Positions 1-9,704 of a DNA stretch of 64,000 nt are shown in pieces (position 1 is the first letter of the stretch; each line of letters begins with the position of its first letter). The translations under genes and the position numbers were made by a program. The notes beneath the pieces were generated by a model. The model saw nothing but the letters and a program-made list of their open reading frames with translations, had not been told where the DNA came from and did no database searches. Origin of the DNA: Variovorax sp. PMC12 (GTDB taxonomy: Bacteria > Pseudomonadota > Gammaproteobacteria > Burkholderiales > Burkholderiaceae_C); NCBI RefSeq assembly GCF_003019815.1, contig NZ_CP027773.1, positions 1-64,000 of the forward strand, given 5' to 3'.

Positions 1-23
1 GACGGATCACGCGTTCCTTCGTG

Positions 24-115
24 AAACGCCGTGGAACCGGCTTTGCCGGGCCGCTGGCGTTGCCCCCTGCAAGGGGGTTGGCGAAGCGACACGAAGTGCG
101 CGAAGCCTGGGGGTG
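24..115 (-). repeat. Family A gene-tail hairpin repeat, copy 1
   Basis: This is one of three closely similar copies of about 92 bases; the others are at 31523-31618 and 37199-37290. On the minus strand it begins about 8 bases after the prkA stop codon. It holds three successive stem-loops: a CAC/GTG stem around TTC, a CCCCC/GGGGG stem, and a CCGGC/GCCGG stem closed by an outer arm. All three copies have the same orientation relative to the gene they follow. I infer a 3' UTR element (terminator or RNA stabiliser) or a REP-like interspersed repeat. I know no name for it. Confidence 0.75.
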
Positions 116-122
116 TGCCATA

Positions 123-2045
123 TCAAGAGCTCTTGCGCACCCGCAGATACCACTCGCAGAGCAGGCGCACCTGCTTGGCGGTGTAGCCCTTCTCCACCAT
201 GCGCGTCACGAAGTCCTCGTGCTTCTTCTGCTCGTCGGCGCTGCTCTTGGTGTTGAAGCTGATGACCGGCAGGAGTTCTTCGGTGTTGGAGAACATCTTC
301 TTCTCGATCACCGCGCGCAGCTTCTCGTAGCTGGTCCACGCCGGGTTGCGCCCCGCGTTGCCGGCCCGTGCGCGCAGCACGAAGTTGACGATCTCGTTGC
401 GGAAGTCCTTCGGGTTGCCGATGCCTGCAGGCCGCTCGATCTTCTCGAGTTCGGCGTTGAGCGAGGCGCGGTCGAACACTTCGCCGGTGTCGACGTCGCG
501 GAACTCCTGGTCCTGGATCCAGTAGTCGGCGTAGGTCACGTAGCGGTCGAATATGTTCTGGCCGTACTCGCTGTAGCTCTCCAGGTAGGCGGTCTGGATT
601 TCCTTGCCGATGAACTCGGCATAGCGCGGCGCCAGCAGCTCCTTGATGTAGCTGATGTACTTCTGCTCGACCTCGGGGGCGAACTGCTCGCGCTCGATCT
701 GCTGCTCGAGCACGTACATCAGGTGCACCGGGTTCGCGGCCACTTCGGAGCTGTCGAAGTTGAAGACCTTGGAGATGATCTTGAAGGCGAAGCGCGTGGA
801 AACGCCGCTCATGCCCTCGTCGACGCCCGCGTAGTCGCGGTACTCCTGGATCGACTTGGCCTTGGGATCGGTGTCCTTGAGGTTCTCGCCGTCGTACACC
901 TGCATCTTGCTGAAGGTGCTGGAGTTCTCGGGCTCCTTCAGGCGCGTGAGCACCGAGAGCTGGGCCATCATGCGCAGCGTTCCCGGCGCGCAGGGTGCCT
1001 TGGCGAGCGACGAATTGCGCACGAGCTTCTCGTAGATCTTGATCTCTTCGGAGGCGCGCAGGCAGTAGGGCACCTTGACGATGTAAATCCGGTCGAGGAA
1101 AGCCTCGTTGTTCTTGTTGTTGCGGAAGGCCTTCCACTCGCTCTCGTTGCTGTGCGCGAGCACGATGCCGTCGAAGGGGATGGCGCCGAAGCCTTCGGTG
1201 CCCTTGAAGTTGCTTTCCTGCGTGGCCGTGAGCAGCGGATGCAGCACCTTGATGGGCGCCTTGAACATTTCCACGAATTCCAGCAGCCCCTGGTTGGCCA
1301 GGCACAGGCCGCCGGAGTAGGCGTATGCGTCGGGGTCGTCCTGGGCGTAGGTCTCGAGCTTGCGGATGTCGACCTTGCCGACCAGCGAGGAGATGTCCTG
1401 GTTGTTCTCGTCGCCGGGCTCGGTCTTGGCGACGGCGATCTGCCGCAGCACCGACGGGTAGCGCTTGACGACCTTGAACTGGCGGATGTCGCCGCCGTAC
1501 TCCTCGAGCCGCTTGACGGCCCAGGGCGAGAGAATCCGGTTCAGGTAGCGGCGGGGGATGCCGTATTCCTTTTCGAGGATCTCGCCGTCTTCTAGCGCGT
1601 CGAAGAGGCCGAGCGGGGATTCGTTGACCGGCGAACCCTGGATCGCATAGAAGGGCACGTGCTCCATGAGCTGCTTCAGGCGCTCCGCGATGGAGCTCTT
1701 GCCGCCACCCACCGGGCCCAGCAGGTAAAGGATCTGCTTCTTTTCTTCCAGTCCCTGCGCGGCGTGGCGGAAATAGGACACCACCTGTTCTATGGCGTCT
1801 TCCATGCCGTAGAACTCCTTGAACGCCGGGTAGATCTTGATGACCTTGTTGGCGAAGATGCGCGACAGACGGGGGTCGTTGCGCGTGTCTACCAACTCCG
1901 GCTCGCCGATAGCCTTGAGCATTCGCTCGGAGGCCGTGGCATACGCGGTGGGATCGCGCTTGCAGATGTCAAGGTAGTCCTGCAGCGAGATGACTTCCTC
2001 GCGTGTGCGCTCGTAGCGGGCGGCAAAGTTGCTGATCACATCCAT
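123..2045 (-). CDS. prkA: PrkA-type serine protein kinase
   Basis: The 640-residue product matches the PrkA/YeaG family in length and sequence. The N-terminal AAA+ half has a Walker A loop GPVGGGKSS near residues 110-118, and the C-terminal half is the kinase-like domain of the family. PrkA proteins are cytosolic Ser kinases linked to nitrogen, stationary-phase and sporulation responses. The start is the ATG of MDVISNF, with GGAGG about 7 bases upstream; a longer frame adds 23 residues but lacks that ribosome site. In many bacteria prkA is followed by yeaH and spoVR. Only 122 bases remain after the stop here, so that cannot be seen. A sigma54-like promoter lies about 425 bases upstream. Confidence 0.95.
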   Translation of the reverse strand: MDVISNFAARYERTREEVISLQDYLDICKRDPTAYATASERMLKAIGEPELVDTRNDPRLSRIFANKVIKIYPAFKEFYGMEDAIEQVVSYFRHAAQGLEEKKQILYLLGPVGGGKSSIAERLKQLMEHVPFYAIQGSPVNESPLGLFDALEDGEILEKEYGIPRRYLNRILSPWAVKRLEEYGGDIRQFKVVKRYPSVLRQIAVAKTEPGDENNQDISSLVGKVDIRKLETYAQDDPDAYAYSGGLCLANQGLLEFVEMFKAPIKVLHPLLTATQESNFKGTEGFGAIPFDGIVLAHSNESEWKAFRNNKNNEAFLDRIYIVKVPYCLRASEEIKIYEKLVRNSSLAKAPCAPGTLRMMAQLSVLTRLKEPENSSTFSKMQVYDGENLKDTDPKAKSIQEYRDYAGVDEGMSGVSTRFAFKIISKVFNFDSSEVAANPVHLMYVLEQQIEREQFAPEVEQKYISYIKELLAPRYAEFIGKEIQTAYLESYSEYGQNIFDRYVTYADYWIQDQEFRDVDTGEVFDRASLNAELEKIERPAGIGNPKDFRNEIVNFVLRARAGNAGRNPAWTSYEKLRAVIEKKMFSNTEELLPVISFNTKSSADEQKKHEDFVTRMVEKGYTAKQVRLLCEWYLRVRKSS

Positions 2046-2089
2046 GGTCACGCCTCCATCAAGAGTCAGTGGGCTTTTGGCCCGATGGC

Positions 2090-2470
2090 GTGCAACAAAG
2101 GCTTTGCGCAACATTTAAGGTGTGCCTGCCCTTGGCTGCATGCCGCGGAAAACTCCCTTACAACAATCTGCTAACAATCAGCATAAAGCAAAGATTGAAC
2201 CCGGCAAATCATTTGTTAATTCAGAACCACGCTATCAAGTAAAGTTCCGCGAAAAACAAGGAACAAATTTCCGGATTTCGGCTAAATTCAAGGGCTGACT
2301 TTTTGATTTTCTCCGGGTGAAAACGTCTATGTCGAACGGCCATTGGCCATTTTTGATTTTTCTCCGGGAAAAACTCACCTATTGAGCTTCAAGTCTCAAA
2401 AAAACCTGCCTTCTTCTGCAATAACGCGCGATCTGCCGTTTGGTTTATTGCTCTAACAAAAAAATATAAA
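2090..2470. other. AT-rich prkA leader with an 18-base direct repeat
   Basis: No gene is apparent between prkA and the dnaJ terminator. Base composition is much richer in A and T than in the surrounding DNA, mainly from about 2150 to 2470. A direct repeat TTTTTGATTTTCTCCGGG occurs at 2300-2317 and again, with one extra T, at 2350-2368, so the copies are 50 bases apart. That is close to five helical turns and would put bound proteins on the same DNA face. These may be binding sites for a regulator, or upstream sites for a second promoter. The function is inferred only. Confidence 0.5.
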
Positions 2471-2471
2471 A

Positions 2472-2486
2472 GCAATCCTTGCGCCA
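2472..2486 (-). promoter_or_regulatory. Candidate sigma54 promoter for prkA
   Basis: Read on the minus strand the site is TGGCGC-AAGGA-TTGC. It has the invariant GG and GC ten bases apart and differs from the TGGCAC-N5-TTGC consensus at one position. It points at prkA. E. coli yeaGH, the prkA homologue, is reported as NtrC/sigma54-controlled, which makes the match more credible. The leader would be unusually long, about 410 bases. A weaker GG-N10-GC match lies nearer prkA at 2192-2206. Confidence 0.5.
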
Positions 2487-2561
2487 CCTCGCGATAGGCG
2501 GTTTGCGCCAACTGGCGTGGGAACGCTGCCCGTGCCCGCACCAACTTGGTGATCCATGAAA

Positions 2562-2590
2562 GACAAAGGGCCGCGATCGCGGCCCTTGTC
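2562..2590 (-). terminator. Rho-independent terminator after dnaJ
   Basis: A near-perfect inverted repeat with arms AAGGGCCGC and GCGGCCCTT around GATC lies about 40 bases past the dnaJ stop. On the minus strand the stem is followed by a T-rich stretch. It ends the grpE-dnaK-dnaJ transcript and isolates it from the prkA promoter. Confidence 0.75.
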
Positions 2591-2630
2591 GTGGATGTGG
2601 TGCGGTCATGTCACCGCAGCGGCATCGAGT

Positions 2631-3771
2631 TCAGCTGAAGAACTCCTTCGCCTTGTCGAACCATCCCTTGTCGGTCGGGCTGTGCTTCTCGCCGCCCTTC
2701 TTGAGGGAGTCGTCGAGGTCCTTCAGCAGCTTGCGCTGGAACTCGGTGAGCTTCACGGGCGTCTCTACGCGCACGTGGCAGTACAGGTCGCCGGGGTAGC
2801 TCGAGTTCACGCCCTTGATGCCCTTGCCGCGCAGGCGGAACTGCTTGCCGCTCTGCGTGCCTTCGGGAATGTCGATGGCTGCCGCGCCCTTGAGCGTGGG
2901 CACGTTGATCTCGCCGCCCAGCGCTGCCGTGGTCATGCTCACCGGCACCACGCAGTGCAGGTTGTCGCCATCGCGCTCGAAGATGTCGTGCTTCTTGAGG
3001 CGGATCTCGATGTACAGGTCGCCCGGCGGGCCGCCGTTGACGCCCGGTTCGCCGCTGCCGGTGACGCGCATGCGCTGGCCGTCGTCGATGCCCGCGCGGA
3101 TCTTCACTTCGAGCGTCTTGTTGCGCTTGATCTTGCCCTGGCCGTGGCACGCGGGTGCAGGGCTCGGGAATGATCTTGCCGCTGCCGTGGCAGGTGGGGC
3201 AGGTCTGCTGCACGCTGAAGAAGCCCTGGCGCATCTGCACCGCGCCCGCGCCGTGGCAGGTGGTGCAGGTGATGGGCTTGGTGCCGGGCTTTGCGCCCGA
3301 GCCGTGGCAGGTGTCGCACTCGTCCCAGGTCGGGATGCGGATCTCGGTCGTCTTGCCTTCCGCGGCTTCCTCGAGCGTGATCTCCATCGCGTAGCTGAGG
3401 TCGCTGCCGCGGAACACCTGGCGCCCGCTGCTGGTGCGGCCGCGGCCGCCGCCGCCGAACACGTCGCCGAAGATGTCGCCGAAGGCTTCCGCGAAGCCGC
3501 CGAAGCCTTCCGCGCCCGGACCGCCGCGCATGTTGGGGTCGACGCCGGCGTGGCCGTACTGGTCGTAGGCTGCGCGCTTCTGTCCGTCGGACAGCATTTC
3601 GTAGGCTTCCTTCACCTCCTTGAACTTGGCCTCGGCGTCCTTTGCGGTGTCGCCGTGGTTGCGGTCCGGGTGGTGCTTCATCGCGAGCTTGCGATAAGCC
3701 TTCTTGATTTCGTCCTCGCTCGCGTTCTTGGGGACGCCGAGGGTTTCGTAGTAGTCGCGTTTGGTGGCCAT
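2631..3771 (-). pseudogene. dnaJ: Chaperone DnaJ, interrupted by a one-base frameshift
   Basis: DnaJ is the J-domain co-chaperone that delivers substrates to DnaK and stimulates its ATPase. The J domain is at residues 1-70 with HPD at 34-36, followed by the Gly/Phe linker and three CxxCHGxG zinc motifs. At the fourth motif the frame shifts. The minus strand reads TGCACCCGCGTGCCACGG, where removing one C restores C-T-A-C-H-G-Q-G and the intact C-terminal domain. The extra base is in the GGG at 3153-3155 on the plus strand. Corrected, the protein is 379 residues, normal for DnaJ. As written, translation continues out of frame to a stop at 2611. A homopolymer sequencing error is as likely as a real mutation. 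It is the last gene of the heat-shock operon. Confidence 0.9.
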
Positions 3772-3828
3772 GGCAGGTCGGTCAGCAGATCAGGGAAGCA
3801 GCGGGAACTCGGGTAACTTGAAGCGAGA

Positions 3829-3862
3829 AAGGCTGGAGCACCTGCGCAGGTGTTCCAGCCTT
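3829..3862 (-). terminator. Long hairpin between dnaK and dnaJ
   Basis: Two 16-base arms pair completely (one G-U pair) around a CG loop, 17 bases after the dnaK stop. The sequence after the stem on the minus strand is only weakly T-rich (TTTCTCGCTT). It probably acts as a partial terminator or a 3' end that gives more dnaK than dnaJ message. Confidence 0.65.
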
Positions 3863-3879
3863 GCCGAAGGGTCTGAAGA

Positions 3880-5817
<1,938 letters not shown>

Positions 5818-5941
5818 GTTCTTTACTCCTGAAAGCCTGAAAAATATGTTGTTATGAACTTGTGGATAACCCGTCGCGATTCAAGGCATGAAGCGGGGAT
5901 TTCCTGTGGGAATCTTGTGTGCGGGTGTTGGCTGGGGCCGA

Positions 5942-6514
5942 TTACTTCGGCGCGCTGACCGTGACCAGCGCCGGGCGCAGCACGCGCTCGTTGATGGTGT
6001 AGCCCTTCTGCAGGACGGTCACCACCGTGTTCGGCTCCTGGTCGGCGGGCACCACCGAGATGGCCTGGTGCTGGTGCGGGTCGAACTTGGTGCCGGGGGC
6101 GGGAGCCACTTCGATCACCTTGTTGCGTTCGAGCGCGCTCTTGAGCTGGCGCAGCGTGGCTTCGGCGCCTTCGCGGATCTGCTCGGGCGTGGCGTCCTTG
6201 ACGGCCAGGCCGGCTTCGAGGCTGTCGGTCACCGGCAGCAGGCTTTCGGCAAAGGCCTCGACGGCGAACTTGCGGGCCTTGGAGACTTCCTCGTCGGCGC
6301 GGCGGCGGGCGTTCTGCACGTCGGCCTGGGCGCGCAGGTATTGGTCGGCCAGTTCGGCGTTCTTGGCCTGCAGGGCAGCCAGCTCGCCTTGGGCCTGCGC
6401 CAGTGCGGCGAGGGCATCGGCTTCGTTGGCGGCTTGCGCGGCCTCCAGTTCTTCGGGGCTTGGCTCGCCTTGCAGCATTTGCGAATTCTGTGCGGATTGT
6501 TGCGGGTCAGACAT
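5942..6514 (-). CDS. grpE: Nucleotide exchange factor GrpE
   Basis: GrpE releases ADP from DnaK. The 190-residue protein has an acidic, Gln/Ala-rich N-terminus, a long coiled-coil helix (about residues 20-80) and the C-terminal beta domain with the family's conserved Gly/Val-rich end, including a V-L-Q-K-G-Y motif near residue 168. It is the first gene of grpE-dnaK-dnaJ. A sigma32 promoter lies 46-73 bases upstream of its start codon. Confidence 0.97.
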   Translation of the reverse strand: MSDPQQSAQNSQMLQGEPSPEELEAAQAANEADALAALAQAQGELAALQAKNAELADQYLRAQADVQNARRRADEEVSKARKFAVEAFAESLLPVTDSLEAGLAVKDATPEQIREGAEATLRQLKSALERNKVIEVAPAPGTKFDPHQHQAISVVPADQEPNTVVTVLQKGYTINERVLRPALVTVSAPK

Positions 6515-6559
6515 TTTTCAAAGAACCGGCGTGAGCCGGAAAACAAACGATAGCCAGCC

Positions 6560-6587
6560 ACTTGGGGCTGGCCAGAAGCATTTCAAG
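6560..6587 (-). promoter_or_regulatory. Sigma32 heat-shock promoter of grpE-dnaK-dnaJ
   Basis: On the minus strand CTTGAA (6582-6587) is followed after 14 bases by CCCCAAGT (6560-6567). This fits the sigma32 pattern CTTGAA-N13-15-CCCCATNT with one clear mismatch. Its place just ahead of grpE supports the call. Confidence 0.8.
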
Positions 6588-6625
6588 CGAAAAAAAGCAG
6601 CAAAAAGCGCCGCGCAGGCATGAAA

Positions 6626-6645
6626 AAGGCCCGAAAACGGGCCTT
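6626..6645 (-). terminator. Terminator after the FKBP isomerase
   Basis: Arms AAGGCCCG and CGGGCCTT pair perfectly around an A4 loop. On the minus strand the stem is followed by TTTTTCA. It separates the isomerase gene from the heat-shock promoter. Confidence 0.85.
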
Positions 6646-6665
6646 GGAGCCGTAGGCGCGAACGC

Positions 6666-7016
6666 TCAGTGGGCGTCGAGCAGCTCTACGTCGAACTTGA
6701 GCGTGGCGTTCGGGGGGATCACGCCGCCGGCGCCGCGGGCACCGTAGCCCAGCGATGCGGGGATGATCAGCGTGCGCTTGCCGCCGATCTTCATGCCGGC
6801 CACGCCTTCGTCCCAGCCCTTGATGACCTGGCCGGCACCCAGCGAGAACGCGAACGGGTCGTTGCGGTCGCGGCTGGAGTCGAACTTGGCGCCCTGGGTG
6901 CCGTCGTTGTAGAGCCAGCCGGTGTAGTGCACGTGCACGTGCTGGCCAGCCTTGGCTTCGGCGCCGGTGCCGACTTCGGTGTCTTCGTATTGCAGGCCGG
7001 AGGGGGTGGTGGGCAT
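6666..7016 (-). CDS. FKBP-type peptidyl-prolyl cis-trans isomerase
   Basis: The 116-residue protein is a single FKBP domain with no signal peptide, so it should be a cytosolic prolyl isomerase. The diagnostic motifs are V-H-V-H-Y-T-G-W near residue 30, F-D-S-S, V-I-K-G-W-D-E-G in the middle, Y-G-A-R-G-A-G-G-V-I-P-P-N near residue 95 and the final F-D-V-E-L-L. AAGGAG precedes the ATG. It has its own terminator and is separate from the heat-shock genes. Confidence 0.95.
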   Translation of the reverse strand: MPTTPSGLQYEDTEVGTGAEAKAGQHVHVHYTGWLYNDGTQGAKFDSSRDRNDPFAFSLGAGQVIKGWDEGVAGMKIGGKRTLIIPASLGYGARGAGGVIPPNATLKFDVELLDAH

Positions 7017-7073
7017 GGGAAACGCTCCTTGCGTCGATGTGAGAAGAATGAATCGAAGGCGCGGAGTTTAACG

Positions 7074-7093
7074 AGGCCGGATTCGCCCGGCCT
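7074..7093 (-). terminator. Weak terminator after the HxlR-like gene
   Basis: AGGCCGG and CCGGCCT pair around ATTCGC just past the stop at 7102. The minus-strand tail CGTTAAAC is poor in T, so termination may be partial. Confidence 0.45.
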
Positions 7094-7101
7094 GTAGTGC
7101 G

Positions 7102-7533
7102 TCAGCCGTGGCTGGTGTCGTCGCCGGGCTGCGCGGGTGTGGGAGCGGGCGCCGCGGCCTGGGTTTGCGGTTCCGGCGCGGGGACGGCAGCGGCGGGCGC
7201 GGACACTGCCGGCGCAGCGGGGGCTGCCGCCTTCTTGATCTGCCCCAGTTGCCACTTGCCGGCAAACGCCTGCAGGTCGGACAGCCGCTTGAGCAGGTCC
7301 TGTCCGCTGAGCGTGAGGCTGTAGCCGTCGCTGCCGTGGCCGACGATGCCGGCCTCGCGCAGTTCCTTGATGCGGGTGTTGAGCGTGTTGGGAGTGATGC
7401 CGCCCACGCTGTCCTGCAGCAGGCGGAAAGTCTGGGCATGACCGTCGCGCAGCGCCCAGAGCACGCGCAGTGCGTAGCGGGCTTCGAGCAGGGCGAGCAG
7501 CTGGCTGACGGCTGCGTTTTCCTTGGTACTCAT
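7102..7533 (-). CDS. HxlR-like winged-helix transcriptional regulator
   Basis: The first 90 residues match the HxlR pattern: an A-R-Y-A-L-R-V-L-W-A-L opening helix, a helix-turn-helix with G-I-T-P-N-T-L-N-T-R-I-K-E-L, and a short wing. The last 50 residues are an Ala/Pro/Gln-rich tail that is probably disordered and is unusual for the family. Three ATGs are clustered. I chose the third (7533) because GAGGAG ends 9 bases before it; the first ATG (7542) abuts that ribosome site. Typical HxlR effector residues are not evident, so the signal is unknown. Confidence 0.8.
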   Translation of the reverse strand: MSTKENAAVSQLLALLEARYALRVLWALRDGHAQTFRLLQDSVGGITPNTLNTRIKELREAGIVGHGSDGYSLTLSGQDLLKRLSDLQAFAGKWQLGQIKKAAAPAAPAVSAPAAAVPAPEPQTQAAAPAPTPAQPGDDTSHG

Positions 7534-7712
7534 CGACATCATCTCCTCGAAGCTGGGCGGGCCGCCGACCTGGGGGCAGGGGCGATGGCGCGCGTTCTCT
7601 TGTATGTGGTTATGAACCGTCAGGGTGGCAGACGACTATAGCGCAAAGGATCGTGATGCTACTAGTTTTATAGCTGTGAACGCAAGCGGCATGCGGGTTG
7701 TGAGACAAAGCC

Positions 7713-8564
7713 TCACAAATTGGAGTAATTGGCCATGGCTTCGCCCAGCCGGATCGCGCGCCCTGGGGACCACTCCGGGTTGAACGCCAGCGCAGGCGCC
7801 GGGAACAGCATGACGACCGTCGAGCCGAGCAAGAAACGGCCCATCTCGTCGCCCTTGCGGATGTCGATCTGCTGGTCGTTGTAGCTCCACTCGCGCAGTT
7901 CACCCACGCGCGGCGGATTGACCACGCCGTGCCATACCGTGGCCATGCTGCCGACGATGGTGGCGCCCACCAGCACCAGCACGAAGGGGCCGTGCGCCGA
8001 CTCGAACACGCACACCACGCGCTCGTTGCGCGCGAAGAGGCCGGGCACGCCGCGCGCCGTGGTCGGGTTCACCGAGAACAGGTCGCCCGGCACGTGGATC
8101 ATGCGCACCAGCCGACCGTCGCAGGGCATGTGGATGCGGTGGTAGTCCTTCGGGCTGAGGTAGAGGGTCGCGAAACTGCCGTGCGCGAACTTGGCCGCCA
8201 GCGTGGCGTCGCCGCCGACCAAGGCAGTGGTCGTGTAGTTGTGGCCCTTGGCCTGGAAGATCTGGTCGCCCTGGATCGGGCCGAATTGGCTGATCGCGCC
8301 GTCCACCGGGCAGGTCAGGTCGGCCTGCGCGAGCGGGCGCACGCCCGGCTTGAGCTCGCGCGTGAAGAACTGGTTGAAGCTCTTGTAGTGCTCGATGTCG
8401 GACTCGAGCGCCTCGCCCATGTCCACGCCGTACTTGGCCACGAAACGCCGGATGATCCACGTCGTGACCGCTCCCCGCTCCTTGCCCGCGACCCAGCCGG
8501 CGAAATTGGTCAGGGCCTGCTTGGGGAACAGGTATTGGGGCAGTACGGCGGAGCGGTCGGACAC
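7713..8564 (-). CDS. psd: Phosphatidylserine decarboxylase proenzyme
   Basis: The enzyme converts phosphatidylserine to phosphatidylethanolamine at the inner membrane. The 283-residue proenzyme has the conserved Y-H-R-I-H-M-P stretch (middle) and the L-G-S-T self-cleavage motif near residues 246-249, where the chain splits to form the pyruvoyl group on the new alpha subunit. Length fits the bacterial family. It stands alone between the HxlR-like gene and a Bug receptor; a TTTATAGAATG segment at about 8600-8610 on the minus strand may be its -10 region. Confidence 0.96.
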   Translation of the reverse strand: MSDRSAVLPQYLFPKQALTNFAGWVAGKERGAVTTWIIRRFVAKYGVDMGEALESDIEHYKSFNQFFTRELKPGVRPLAQADLTCPVDGAISQFGPIQGDQIFQAKGHNYTTTALVGGDATLAAKFAHGSFATLYLSPKDYHRIHMPCDGRLVRMIHVPGDLFSVNPTTARGVPGLFARNERVVCVFESAHGPFVLVLVGATIVGSMATVWHGVVNPPRVGELREWSYNDQQIDIRKGDEMGRFLLGSTVVMLFPAPALAFNPEWSPGRAIRLGEAMANYSNL

Positions 8565-8679
8565 GTGGTGGGGGCCTGGAATGCGAATTGGAGGGGCATT
8601 CTATAAAGGGCTTCCCGGGCGCGGCCTAGGAAGCTTCCCTCGGTATTGGCCACGCGGGCCACGGGCGCGGCGTTGCGTG

Positions 8680-9675
8680 CTAGTCGGCCTTGATTCCCGC
8701 GGCCTTGATCACCTGCGCCCACTTTTCCACCTCGGCTTTCTGGAAGGCCGCGATCTGCGTGGTCGTCAGGTCGGCCGGCTCCATGCCGAAGCCCTTGAGC
8801 TTGTCCTGCATCTCGGGTGTCGCGAGGATCTTGCGGATCTCGGCGTGCAGCCGGTCGACCACGGGTGCCGGCGTGGCGGCGGGCACGAAAATCGCCTGCC
8901 ACGACACCACTTCGAAGTCCTTCAGGCCCGGCAGGCCCGACTCCGCGATCGTCGGCACGTCGGGCAGCGAGGCCAGCCGCTTCGACGACGTCACCGCGAT
9001 GGCGCGCAGCTTGCCGCTCTGGATGTGCGGGCCGGCCACCACCGTGGTGTCGAACATCATGTCGACCTGGCCGCCGATCGCGTCCTGGATCGCCGGGCCG
9101 CTGCCCTTGTACGGAATGTGCGTGAACTTCACGCCCGACTTGTAGGCCAGCAGTTCGAGCGCCAGGTGCTGCGACGTGCCCGTGCCCGCCGAGGCCGACG
9201 ACAGCCCGCCCGACTTGGCCTTGCTGGCCTCCAGGATGTCCTTGAGCGTCTTGTACGGGCTGTTCTGGCTCACCACCAGCACCACCGGGTTGGTGCCGAT
9301 CAGCGTCACAGGCGCGAACGACTTGATCGGGTCGTAGCCGATCTTGGGGTACAGGCTCACGTTGATGGCGTGCGAGCTGATGGTGCCGCCCACCAGCGTG
9401 AAGCCGTCCGGCGCGGCGCGCGCGCCGACCTCCGAACCCACGCTGCCGCCGGCGCCGCCCTTGTTGTCGATGATCACGCTCGTGCCCAGCACCGGGCCGA
9501 GCTTCTGCGCGATGAGCCGGCCCAGCACGTCGGTCGTGCCGCCCGCGGGAAAGGGCACGAGGTAGGTGATGGCCTTGCCCGTCGGCCAGTTGCCGCCGCC
9601 CTGCGCGAAGGCTGCCGGAAGACCGGCGGCGAGCGAAGAGGCGAGGGCGGTGCGGATGAGTGTGCGGCGTTGCAT
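8680..9675 (-). CDS. Bug-family tripartite tricarboxylate transport receptor 1
   Basis: This 331-residue periplasmic binding protein has a Sec-type signal peptide (about 25 residues, ending AFAQ) and the Bug/TctC fold. The opening strand V-P-F-P-A-G-G-T-T-D and the central S-A-G-T-G-T-S-Q-H segment line the ligand site in this family, which binds carboxylates and similar small acids. No TctA or TctB membrane genes are nearby, so it is an orphan receptor, as is common in Comamonadaceae. It is the last gene of the uronate operon, 29 bases after the next Bug gene. Ligand inferred: a sugar acid or intermediate. Confidence 0.9.
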   Translation of the reverse strand: MQRRTLIRTALASSLAAGLPAAFAQGGGNWPTGKAITYLVPFPAGGTTDVLGRLIAQKLGPVLGTSVIIDNKGGAGGSVGSEVGARAAPDGFTLVGGTISSHAINVSLYPKIGYDPIKSFAPVTLIGTNPVVLVVSQNSPYKTLKDILEASKAKSGGLSSASAGTGTSQHLALELLAYKSGVKFTHIPYKGSGPAIQDAIGGQVDMMFDTTVVAGPHIQSGKLRAIAVTSSKRLASLPDVPTIAESGLPGLKDFEVVSWQAIFVPAATPAPVVDRLHAEIRKILATPEMQDKLKGFGMEPADLTTTQIAAFQKAEVEKWAQVIKAAGIKAD

Positions 9676-9704
9676 GGTCTTGTCTCCTTGGATTTCAGCG
9701 CGGC

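Noticed and set aside
3150..3158. Programmed frameshifting in dnaJ
   Set aside because: No slippery heptamer and no stimulating hairpin are visible at the site, and DnaJ is not known to use recoding. Error or mutation is simpler.
5881..5886. A CTTGAA on the minus strand between grpE and dnaK, a possible second sigma32 promoter
   Set aside because: No CCCCAT-like -10 lies 13-15 bases downstream.
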